From: CAZBWP01 sp964630265
Lineage (GTDB): Bacteria; Pseudomonadota; Alphaproteobacteria; Rhodospirillales; Defluviicoccaceae
Reading direction: 5' to 3'
DNA length: 64,000 nt
NCBI GenBank assembly: GCA_964630265.1
Contig: CAZVRW010000011.1
Coordinates: forward strand, 7,680 to 71,679
Each line of letters opens with the position of its first letter. Position 1 is the first letter of the stretch. Below the pieces are notes generated by a model. The model searched no databases, was not told the DNA's origin, and worked only from the letters and a program-made list of their open reading frames with translations. A program made the position numbers and the translations under genes. Positions 57,443 to 64,000 of the stretch are shown in pieces.

Positions 57443-58825
57443 GTGTTTGAAAGCTTGAGCACCCGGCTTTCGGGCATTCTCGACGGGCTGAAGAAGCGCG
57501 GCGCGTTGACCGAGGCCCATGTCACCGAGGCGCTGCGCGAAGTGCGCATCGCGCTGCTCGAAGCGGACGTGGCGCTGCCGGTGGTGAAGGAGTTCATCGC
57601 CAGCGTCCGGCAGCGCGCCGTCGGCCAGGAGGTGCTGCGCAGCGTCACGCCGGGCCAGATGGTCGTCAAGATCGTCAACGACGCGCTGATCGACATGCTC
57701 GGCGGCCGCGAGGCGGAGGACCTGCCGACCGGCAGCGGCATCAGCCTCGCCGGCACGCCGCCGGTCGCCGTGCTGGTGGTCGGCCTGCAGGGCTCCGGCA
57801 AAACGACCACCTGCGCCAAGCTGGCGGTGCGCATCGCCAAGCGGGACAAGAAGCGGGTGATGATGGCCTCGCTGGACATCTACCGGCCGGCCGCGCAACA
57901 ACAGTTGAAGGTGCTGGGCGAGCAGACCGAGACCAAGACGCTGCCGGTGATCTTCGGCGAGCAGCCGGTGGCGATCGCCAAGCGCGCCATGGAGTCGGCG
58001 CGCCGCGAAGGCTTCGATGCGGTGATCCTGGACACGGCCGGCCGCCTGCACCTGGACGATGCGATGATGGCGGAGGTCGCCGCGGTCAAGCAGGCGACCA
58101 AGCCGGTGGAGACGTTGCTCGTCGCCGATGCGCTGACCGGCCAGGACGCGGTGACGCTGGCGAAGAGCTTCCACGAGCAGGTCGGCGTCACCGGCATCGT
58201 GCTGACCCGCATGGATGGCGATTCCCGCGGTGGCGCCGCCCTGTCGATGCGGGCGGTGACCGGCTGTCCGATCAAGCTGATCGGTGTCGGCGAGCAGGTC
58301 GACGCCATCGAGGCGTTCCAGCCGTCGCGGATCGCCGGCCGGATCCTCGGCATGGGCGACGTGGTCGGCCTGGTCGAGAAGGCCGCCGAGGCGATCGAGC
58401 GCGAGGACGCGGAGAGGCTCGCCGGCAAGCTGGCGAAGGGCGAGTTCACCCTGGAGGACATGGCGGATCAGTTCAAACAGATCCGCAAGCTCGGCGACAT
58501 CAAGGGCCTGATCGGCATGATCCCCGGCATCGGCAAGTTCAAGGACAAGCTCGCGGACGCCAACGTCGACGATCGCATGGTCGCCCGCCAGGAAGCCGTC
58601 ATCATGTCGATGACGCCGGCCGAGCGCCGCAATCCCAAACTGCTCAACGCGTCGCGGCGGCGGCGCATCGCCGCCGGCTCCGGCACCACCGTTCAGGACG
58701 TCAACCGCCTGCTGAAGCAACATCAACAGATGAGCAAGATGATGAAGCAGGTCGGCAAAATGGGGCGCAAGGGGCTGTTCTCGGGCGCCGGTTTGCCACC
58801 CGGCCTGATGCCACCGCAGCGCTGA
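57443..58825 (+). CDS. ffh: Signal recognition particle protein Ffh (SRP54)
   Basis: GTPase of the signal recognition particle, which targets membrane proteins cotranslationally to FtsY/Sec. The 460-residue protein has the N domain (LSTRLSGILDGLKKRGALTE), the G domain with G1 GLQGSGKTTTCAKLA, ASLDIYRPAAQQQL, DTAGRLHLDDAM and TRMDGDSRGGAAL, and the Met-rich M domain (IMSMTPAERRNPKLLNASRR, QQMSKMMKQVGKMGRKGLF). GTG at 57443 is the start. First gene of ffh-rpsP-rimM-trmD-rplS. The leader has an intrinsic-terminator-like hairpin. Confidence 0.98.
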   Translation: MFESLSTRLSGILDGLKKRGALTEAHVTEALREVRIALLEADVALPVVKEFIASVRQRAVGQEVLRSVTPGQMVVKIVNDALIDMLGGREAEDLPTGSGISLAGTPPVAVLVVGLQGSGKTTTCAKLAVRIAKRDKKRVMMASLDIYRPAAQQQLKVLGEQTETKTLPVIFGEQPVAIAKRAMESARREGFDAVILDTAGRLHLDDAMMAEVAAVKQATKPVETLLVADALTGQDAVTLAKSFHEQVGVTGIVLTRMDGDSRGGAALSMRAVTGCPIKLIGVGEQVDAIEAFQPSRIAGRILGMGDVVGLVEKAAEAIEREDAERLAGKLAKGEFTLEDMADQFKQIRKLGDIKGLIGMIPGIGKFKDKLADANVDDRMVARQEAVIMSMTPAERRNPKLLNASRRRRIAAGSGTTVQDVNRLLKQHQQMSKMMKQVGKMGRKGLFSGAGLPPGLMPPQR

Positions 58826-58865
58826 TGGTCACACCCTCGGTCAACGAAAGGACCCGCTTCCTCCC

Positions 58866-59273
58866 ATGAGCACGCGTATTCGCCTGTCCCGCGGCGGCGC
58901 CAAGAAGCGCCCCTACTATCGCATCGTCGTCGCCGACTCGCGCAGCCCGCGCGACGGCCGCTTCATCGAGCGTGTCGGCACCTACAATCCGATGGTCGAT
59001 CGCGACCATCCCGACCGGGTGACCCTGAACCAGGAGCGGATCCGCCACTGGCTGAGCGTCGGCGCGACGCCGTCCGACCGCGTCGCCAAGTTCTGCGCCG
59101 ATGCCGGTCTGATGGAGCCGCGGGCGCGCACCGAGCAAACCAAGCGGCCGCTGCCCAAGGCGAAGGCGCAGGAGCGCCTGAAGGAGGCCGCGGAGAAGGC
59201 CAAGGCGGCGGCCGAAGCGGCCGGCGCCGGCGATGGCTCGGGTGATAGCGCGGGCGATGGGGCCTCGGCCTGA
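58866..59273 (+). CDS. rpsP: 30S ribosomal protein S16
   Basis: Small-subunit protein S16: starts STRIRLSRGGAKKRPYYRIV, then DSRSPRDGRFIERVGTYNPM and WLSVGATPSDRVAKF. At 135 residues it is longer than typical (about 80-110) owing to a C-terminal Lys/Ala/Glu-rich extension (KAQERLKEAAEKAKAAAEAA), common in alphaproteobacteria. Good spacing: 40 bases after ffh, with GAAAGGA near the start. Confidence 0.98.
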   Translation: MSTRIRLSRGGAKKRPYYRIVVADSRSPRDGRFIERVGTYNPMVDRDHPDRVTLNQERIRHWLSVGATPSDRVAKFCADAGLMEPRARTEQTKRPLPKAKAQERLKEAAEKAKAAAEAAGAGDGSGDSAGDGASA

Positions 59274-59322
59274 GCGGCGGCGCGGGCGCGACGCGGCAAG
59301 CGTGACGGAAAGGGCGGATGGT

Positions 59323-59853
59323 ATGGTCTGCGTCGGCGTCGTGACGGGCGCGCACGGGGTGCGTGGCGAAATCCGCATCAAGGCGTTCACCGGGGATCCG
59401 GCGGCGGTCGCCGCCTACGGTCCGGTGCTGGACGACACCGGCGCGCCGCTGCGGCTCTCGCTCACCGGCGCCAGCCGCGACCGCGTGCTTGCGCGCGTCA
59501 CCGGCATCGGCGACCGCACCGCCGCGGAAGCGTTGAAGGGTCGCCGGCTGTACGTGCCGCGCGCGGCGCTGCCCGCCGTCGACGAGGACGAATTCTACCA
59601 TGTCGACCTGGTGGGATTGGCCGCCGATCTGGCGATCACCGGGGACGCCGGCGGCGATACCCGGCGGCTCGGTGTCGTCCGCGCCGTGCACGATCACGGT
59701 GGTGGCGCCAGTCTCGAGGTGGTGACCGCCGACGGCGGCGACGTGCTGGTGCCTTTCACCCGCGCGGCGGTGCCGGTGGTCGACCTCGCCGCCGGCCGGG
59801 TGGTGATTGCGGCGCTGCCGGGCCTGTTCGACGACGCGGAGCCCGCCGGATGA
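59323..59853 (+). CDS. rimM: Ribosome maturation factor RimM
   Basis: 30S maturation factor that binds S19/S13 and helps 16S processing. The 176-residue protein has an N-terminal domain (VCVGVVTGAHGVRGEIRIKA, TAAEALKGRRLYVPRAALP) and a PRC-barrel domain (EDEFYHVDLVGLAADL, VLVPFTRAAVPVVDLAAGRV). ATG at 59323 lies 8 bases after AAGGGCGG; a GTG at 59302 with poor RBS is the alternative. It ends overlapping trmD as ATGA. Confidence 0.95.
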   Translation: MVCVGVVTGAHGVRGEIRIKAFTGDPAAVAAYGPVLDDTGAPLRLSLTGASRDRVLARVTGIGDRTAAEALKGRRLYVPRAALPAVDEDEFYHVDLVGLAADLAITGDAGGDTRRLGVVRAVHDHGGGASLEVVTADGGDVLVPFTRAAVPVVDLAAGRVVIAALPGLFDDAEPAG

Positions 59854-60596
59854 GCGCACCCCGCCCCTGGACGGCCTGCGCGCTGACGCTGTTTCCGCAA
59901 GTCTTCCCCGGAGCGCTCGGCGTCTCGCTCGCCGGTCAGGCGCTGGACGCTGGGCTCTGGCGCCTGGAAACGGTGGACATTCGCGACTTTGCGAGCGATA
60001 AACACCGCTCCGTCGACGACACGCCGTTTGGCGGGGGTCCCGGTATGGTGTTGCGGCCGGATGTGATCGATGCGGCCCTGGCGGCGACGGCGGCGCGGCA
60101 TCCGGACCTGCCGATCATCCTGTTGACGCCCCGCGGCCGGCCGTTGGAGCAGTCGACGGTGCGGCGACTGTCCCGTGGGCCGGGCGCCGTCATGCTGTGC
60201 GGCCGCTACGAAGGGATCGACGAGCGCATCGTCGGCGCGTGGCAGCCCGAGGAGATCAGCCTCGGGGACTTCGTGCTGGCGGGCGGCGAGGTGGCGGCGC
60301 TGGCGCTGATCGATGCCTGTGTCCGCCTGCTGCCAGGTGTGGTCGGCGACGCGACGTCGCTGACCGAGGAGAGTTTCGAGCGCGGGTTGCTGGAGTACCC
60401 GCACTATACGCGCCCGCGGATCTGGCGGGATCGGGAGGTGCCTGAGGTCCTCCTGTCCGGCGATCACGAGGGAATTCGAACATGGCGTCGCCGCGAGGCC
60501 GAGCGGTTGACGCGCGAGCGGCGCCCGGATCTGTGGCGGCGCTATCGTGTGGCCACGGCCGGACTGCCTACGGAGCCGAAGGAAGGCGTACGATGA
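59850..60596 (+). CDS. trmD: tRNA (guanine-N1)-methyltransferase TrmD
   Basis: SPOUT-class methyltransferase making m1G37 in tRNA. The 248-residue protein has ALTLFPQVFPGALGVSLAGQ, DDTPFGGGPGMVLRPDVIDA, the trefoil-knot SAM site LCGRYEGIDERI and SLGDFVLAGGEVAALALIDA, followed by the C-terminal domain (YPHYTRPRIWRDREVPEVLL). Starts in the ATGA overlap with rimM and ends in an ATGA overlap with rplS, so rimM-trmD-rplS are translationally coupled. Confidence 0.98.
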   Translation: MSAPRPWTACALTLFPQVFPGALGVSLAGQALDAGLWRLETVDIRDFASDKHRSVDDTPFGGGPGMVLRPDVIDAALAATAARHPDLPIILLTPRGRPLEQSTVRRLSRGPGAVMLCGRYEGIDERIVGAWQPEEISLGDFVLAGGEVAALALIDACVRLLPGVVGDATSLTEESFERGLLEYPHYTRPRIWRDREVPEVLLSGDHEGIRTWRRREAERLTRERRPDLWRRYRVATAGLPTEPKEGVR

Positions 60597-61150
60597 ACGT
60601 GATCGAGCAGATCGAACGGGAACAGATCGAAAAACTGACGGAAGCCCGCGGCGTTCCGTGGTTCGCCCCCGGCGATACCGTGCGGGTGAAGGTCAAGGTG
60701 GTCGAGGGCACGCGCGAACGCCTGCAGGCGTTCGAAGGGGTGTGCATCGCGCGGCGCAACCGCGGCCTCGGCTCGTCGTTCACCCTTCGCAAGATCAGCT
60801 ACGGCGAAGGCGTCGAACGCGTTTTCCCGCTGTACTCGCCGACGATCGCCGAGATCGAGGTGGTGCGCCACGGCGACGTGCGCCGCGCCAAGCTGTATTA
60901 CCTGCGGGGCCGACGCGGCAAGCGGGCGCGCATTTCCGAGAAGACCGACGGCTTCACCGCCAAGGTGGTGGCCGAGGAAAAGCGCGTCGCGTCCGCGGCC
61001 CGAGACGCCGCGGTGAAGGCGCAGCGCGCGCTGGCTGCGGAAAAGGCCGCGGCGGCCGAGGCGGCAGCGGCCGAGGCGGCAGCGGAGAGCCAGGCCGCCG
61101 AGACGGCCGCGCCCGACCCCTCGGCCGACAAAGGTCAGACCGAAACCTAG
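60593..61150 (+). CDS. rplS: 50S ribosomal protein L19
   Basis: Large-subunit protein L19: NVIEQIEREQIEKLTEAR, PGDTVRVKVKVVEGTRERLQ, FEGVCIARRNRGLGSSFTLR, GEGVERVFPLYSPTI and AKLYYLRGRRGKRARI. At 185 residues it exceeds the usual 115-130; the extra C-terminal 65 are Ala/Glu/Lys-rich (ALAAEKAAAAEAAAAEAAAE), an extension that may project from the subunit interface surface. Last gene of the ribosome/tRNA run; leuC follows 40 bases later. Confidence 0.98.
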   Translation: MNVIEQIEREQIEKLTEARGVPWFAPGDTVRVKVKVVEGTRERLQAFEGVCIARRNRGLGSSFTLRKISYGEGVERVFPLYSPTIAEIEVVRHGDVRRAKLYYLRGRRGKRARISEKTDGFTAKVVAEEKRVASAARDAAVKAQRALAAEKAAAAEAAAAEAAAESQAAETAAPDPSADKGQTET

Positions 61151-61190
61151 TCGCACGCCGCGACCATTAGCCGCCGGGAGCCGCCGCGAC

Positions 61191-62525
61191 ATGGCCGGAC
61201 CGCGTACCCTGTTCGACAAGATCTGGTCGTCCCATGTGGTCGACGTGCAGGACGATGGCACCTGCCTGCTCTATATCGACCGCCACCTGGTGCACGAGGT
61301 GACCAGCCCGCAGGCCTTCGAAGGGCTGCGCGCAGCCGGGCGCACCGTCCGCCGGCCGGACGCGACGCTGGCGGTCGCCGACCACAATGTGCCCACCTCC
61401 GACCGGGCGGCCGGCATTGCCGACGCCGAGTCCCGCATCCAGGTGGAGACCCTGGCCGCCAACTGCCGGGCCTTCGGCATTCCGTATTTCTCCATGGACG
61501 ACCGGCGCCAGGGCATCGTCCACATCATCGGTCCCGAGCAGGGCTTCACTCAGCCGGGGATGACCATCGTCTGCGGCGACTCGCACACCGCGACGCACGG
61601 CGCCTTCGGCGCGCTCGCCTTCGGCATCGGCACGTCGGAGGTCGAGCACGTGCTGGCCACCCAGACGCTGCTGCAGACGCCGGCGCGCAACATGCGGATC
61701 AGCGTCGACGGCGAACTGCCGATCGGCGTCACCGCCAAGGACGTGATCCTGGCGGTGATCGGCACCATCNNNNNNNNNNACATGTCCATCGAAGCGGGCG
61801 CGCGCGCCGGCCTGATCGCCCCCGACGAGACCACCTTCGCCTATCTCGCGGGCCGGCCGATGAGCCCCGCCGGGGCCGACTGGGAACGCGCGGTGGCGCA
61901 GTGGCGGATGCTGCCGTCGGATCCGGATGCGCGCTATGACCGCGAGATCAGCCTCGCCGCCGCCGACATCCCGCCGCAGGTGACCTGGGGAACGAGCCCC
62001 GAGGACGTGGTGCCGATCACCGGCCGGGTGCCGGATCCCGCCGATGCCCGGGATGCCGGCAAGGCCGAGGCGATGCGCGGCGCGCTGGCCTACATGGGAC
62101 TCGAGCCGGGAACGCCGATGCAGGAGATCCGCGTCGACCGTGTGTTCATCGGCTCGTGCACCAACGGCCGCATCGAGGACCTGCGCGCCGCCGCCGCCGT
62201 CGTCCACGGCCGCCGCGTCGCCGACAGCGTCGCGGCCATGGTCGTGCCGGGCTCCGGGCTGGTCAAGGAGCAGGCCGAAGCGGAAGGCCTCGATCGGGTG
62301 TTCACCGCCGCCGGCTTCGAGTGGCGCGAGCCGGGATGCTCCATGTGCCTCGCCATGAACGCCGACCGGCTGGAACCGGGCGAGCGTTGTGCCTCGACGT
62401 CGAACCGGAATTTCGAGGGCCGCCAGGGCAAGGGCGGGCGCACCCATCTGGTGAGCCCGGCGATGGCGGCGGCGGCGGCCGTTGCCGGCCACCTGGTCGA
62501 CATCCGGACGTTCGACCGCGGCTGA
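61191..62525 (+). CDS. leuC: 3-isopropylmalate dehydratase large subunit (with assembly gap)
   Basis: Converts 2-isopropylmalate to 3-isopropylmalate with LeuD in leucine biosynthesis. The visible sequence has TLFDKIWSSHVVDVQDDGTC, CGDSHTATHGAFGALAFGIGT with the first cluster Cys, SVDGELPIGVTAKDVILA, IGSCTNGRIEDLRAAA and GCSMCLAMNADRLEPGERC for the other cluster ligands. Ten N at 61770-61779 interrupt the frame. Normal LeuC is about 466-471 residues; this frame encodes 444 including the placeholder, and the usual GxAGGTGxxxEFxGxAI region is absent, so the real gap is larger, about 26 residues. Confidence 0.95.
   Translation: MAGPRTLFDKIWSSHVVDVQDDGTCLLYIDRHLVHEVTSPQAFEGLRAAGRTVRRPDATLAVADHNVPTSDRAAGIADAESRIQVETLAANCRAFGIPYFSMDDRRQGIVHIIGPEQGFTQPGMTIVCGDSHTATHGAFGALAFGIGTSEVEHVLATQTLLQTPARNMRISVDGELPIGVTAKDVILAVIGTIXXXXMSIEAGARAGLIAPDETTFAYLAGRPMSPAGADWERAVAQWRMLPSDPDARYDREISLAAADIPPQVTWGTSPEDVVPITGRVPDPADARDAGKAEAMRGALAYMGLEPGTPMQEIRVDRVFIGSCTNGRIEDLRAAAAVVHGRRVADSVAAMVVPGSGLVKEQAEAEGLDRVFTAAGFEWREPGCSMCLAMNADRLEPGERCASTSNRNFEGRQGKGGRTHLVSPAMAAAAAVAGHLVDIRTFDRG
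61770..61779. other. Assembly gap (10 N) inside leuC
   Basis: Run of ten N between VIGTI and MSIEAG of leuC. In homologues about 29 residues separate these two points (including the conserved AGGTG stretch), but the placeholder allows only three to four, so roughly 78 bases are likely missing from the sequence. Confidence 0.9.
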
Positions 62526-62550
62526 GCGGCGCGCCATCGGGGGAAGTGAT

Positions 62551-63162
62551 ATGCAGGCGTTCACACGGATGACCGGCGTCGCGGCGCCGCTGCCGCGGAT
62601 CAATGTCGACACCGACCTGATCATTCCAAAGCAGTTCCTGAAGACCATCAAGCGCACCGGCCTGGGCGTCAGCCTGTTCCACGATCTGCGTTACGATGAT
62701 GACGGCGCGGAGCAGCCGGACTTCGTCCTCAACCGGCCAGCATACCGCAACGCGTCGATCCTCGTCGCCGGCGATAACTTCGGCTGCGGCTCGTCGCGCG
62801 AGCACGCGCCCTGGGCGCTGCTCGACTTCGGCATCCGCTGCGTCATCGCGCCGAGCTTCGCCGACATCTTCTACAACAACTGCTTCAAGAACGGCATTTT
62901 GCCGATCGTGCTGCCGGCCGAGACCGTCGATGACCTGATGAAGCTGGCGGGGCACGGCGCCAATGCCACCTTTACCGTCGACCTGGAAGCGCAGGAGATC
63001 ACCACGCCGGATGGCCGGCGGATCGCCTTCGAGGTGGATCCGTTCCGCCGGCACTGCCTGCTCAATGGCCTCGACGACGTCGGCCTGACGTTGCAGAAGG
63101 CCGCCAAGATCGACGCCTTCGAAGCAACCCAACGCGCCCAATACCCGTGGCTCTACGCCTGA
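62551..63162 (+). CDS. leuD: 3-isopropylmalate dehydratase small subunit
   Basis: Small subunit of isopropylmalate isomerase, partner of LeuC. The 203-residue protein has INVDTDLIIPKQFLKTIKRT, ILVAGDNFGCGSSREHAPWA (substrate loop) and SFADIFYNNCFKNGILPIVL, ending in RAQYPWLYA. ATG at 62551 follows GGGGAAGTG. It lies 25 bases after leuC; leuC and leuD are probably one transcript continuing into leuB. Confidence 0.97.
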   Translation: MQAFTRMTGVAAPLPRINVDTDLIIPKQFLKTIKRTGLGVSLFHDLRYDDDGAEQPDFVLNRPAYRNASILVAGDNFGCGSSREHAPWALLDFGIRCVIAPSFADIFYNNCFKNGILPIVLPAETVDDLMKLAGHGANATFTVDLEAQEITTPDGRRIAFEVDPFRRHCLLNGLDDVGLTLQKAAKIDAFEATQRAQYPWLYA

Positions 63163-63204
63163 CTCCCCTGGCCGGGCGGTGGCCGGCGCGAACGAGGATC
63201 AGCC

Positions 63205-64000
63205 ATGTCTGAGAGCAGACGCCTGCTCGTGCTCGCCGGCGACGGCATCGGCCCCGAGGTGATGGGCGAGGTCAAGCGGCTCATCGACTGGATGGTGCGG
63301 CGCCTCGACCTCCGCGTCCAGGTGGAGGAGGGGCTTGTCGGCGGCGTCAGTATCGATGCCCACGGCACGCCGCTGACGGACGCGACCATGGCGCGGGCGC
63401 TGGCGGTGGACGCGGTGCTGCTCGGCGCGGTGGGTGGGCCGAAGTGGGACGATCTGCCGTTCGCGCAGAAGCCGGAACGCGGTTTGTTGCGGCTGCGCAA
63501 GGAGATGGAGCTGTTCGCCAATCTGCGGCCGGCGGTGGTGTTTCCCTCGATGGTCGAGGCGTCCACCCTGAAACCCGAGGTGGTATCGGGCCTCGACATC
63601 ATGATCGTTCGCGAACTCACCGGCGGCGTCTACTTCGGCGAGCCGCGCGGCATCCAGGTCCTGCCCGACGGCTCGCGCCGCGGCGTCAACACGCAGGTCT
63701 ACACGACCGAAGAGATCCGCCGGGTCGCGTGCGTCGCCTTCGACTTGGCGCGCAAGCGCCAAGGCCGGGTGTGCTCGGTCGAGAAGGCGAACGTGATGGA
63801 GAGCGGCGTGCTGTGGCGCGAGGAAGTGCAGCACGTACACGACGCCGAGTATCCGGACATCGAACTTGCGCACATGTACGCCGACAACTGCGCCATGCAG
63901 CTGGTGCGCAATCCCAAGCAGTTCGACGTCATCGTCACCGACAACCTGTTCGGCGACATGCTGTCGGACGTCGCGGCGATGCTGACCGGCTCGCTCGGCA
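63205..64000 (+). CDS. leuB: 3-isopropylmalate dehydrogenase, N-terminal part (runs off window)
   Basis: Oxidises 3-isopropylmalate to 2-isopropylmalate-derived keto acid (2-oxo-4-methylpentanoate after decarboxylation) with NAD+. The 265 residues present of about 370 have LLVLAGDGIGPEVMGEVKRL, LLGAVGGPKWDDLPF, LRKEMELFANLRPAVVFPSM, IVRELTGGVYFGEPRGIQVL and, near the end, IVTDNLFGDMLSDVAAMLTG with catalytic Asp residues; the C-terminus is outside the window. Third gene of leuCDB. Confidence 0.96.
   Translation, partial: MSESRRLLVLAGDGIGPEVMGEVKRLIDWMVRRLDLRVQVEEGLVGGVSIDAHGTPLTDATMARALAVDAVLLGAVGGPKWDDLPFAQKPERGLLRLRKEMELFANLRPAVVFPSMVEASTLKPEVVSGLDIMIVRELTGGVYFGEPRGIQVLPDGSRRGVNTQVYTTEEIRRVACVAFDLARKRQGRVCSVEKANVMESGVLWREEVQHVHDAEYPDIELAHMYADNCAMQLVRNPKQFDVIVTDNLFGDMLSDVAAMLTGSLG

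Noticed and set aside
1..64000. tRNA, rRNA, CRISPR, transposase or phage genes
   Set aside because: No tRNA T-loop-like GGTTCRAATCC patterns, spaced direct repeats with unique spacers, or recombinase motifs were noticed; the tandem arrays have no spacers.

Overview
The window is high-GC, gene-dense DNA from an alphaproteobacterium, most likely of the order Rhodospirillales. That placement is inferred from gene order: argS-SPOR-nagZ-M50 protease-scpA-scpB-tatABC-serS on one flank, ffh-rpsP-rimM-trmD-rplS-leuCDB on the other, a ccoNOQP-ccoGHIS respiratory block and a Cpa/Tad pilus locus. Two runs of N (14697-14796 and 61770-61779) show that this is a scaffolded draft or metagenome assembly. No tRNA, rRNA, CRISPR array, insertion sequence or prophage was recognised.

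Layout. 1-9.5 kb: a minus-strand housekeeping run from dgt and argS down to serS, joined by many 4-base stop/start overlaps. 9.6-11.3 kb: erpA, an exonuclease III gene lacking an ordinary start codon, and a GFA-type zinc enzyme. 11.3-20.2 kb: a pentapeptide-repeat protein, a class III CoA-transferase, a TAXI-type TRAP transporter with a 13-bp tandem array between receptor and permease genes, a UspA protein, an acyl-CoA dehydrogenase and a DUF4242-like/class III cyclase fusion. 20.2-22.4 kb: a secreted alkaline phosphatase with a PEP-CTERM-like tail and an AT-rich intergenic region. 22.4-30.8 kb: cbb3 oxidase assembly genes (ccoGHIS) and structural genes (ccoNOQP), each with a near-consensus sigma-70 promoter. 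31-40.8 kb: an RNA methyltransferase, a cation/proton antiporter, a glycosyltransferase, a fused NfnA-NfnB-like flavoprotein next to a rubrerythrin-like protein, an FKBP isomerase and a pirin, with several short tandem arrays between them. 41-42.3 kb: an orphan ParA and a small partner. 42.4-56 kb: a TadD-like lipoprotein, a MarR-type regulator and a nearly complete Flp/Tad pilus locus. 56-64 kb: a small ferredoxin-like protein, an HTH regulator, ffh with a terminator-like leader, ribosomal and tRNA/rRNA maturation genes, and leucine biosynthesis genes running off the end.

How the genes work together. The cbb3 block encodes a complete high-affinity terminal oxidase plus its copper-handling and maturation factors, indicating microaerobic respiration. 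The Tad block encodes pilins (Flp), prepilin peptidase (CpaA), secretin and accessory proteins (CpaB, C, D), localisation ATPase (CpaE), motor ATPase (CpaF), platform proteins (TadB, C) and minor pilins (TadE, F, G), which is enough for surface attachment pili. The TRAP, UspA, CoA-transferase and acyl-CoA dehydrogenase genes suggest uptake and CoA-dependent catabolism of an organic acid; the substrate cannot be read from sequence. A notable non-coding trait is the number of short tandem arrays (10, 13, 15 and 18 bp units) in intergenic DNA.
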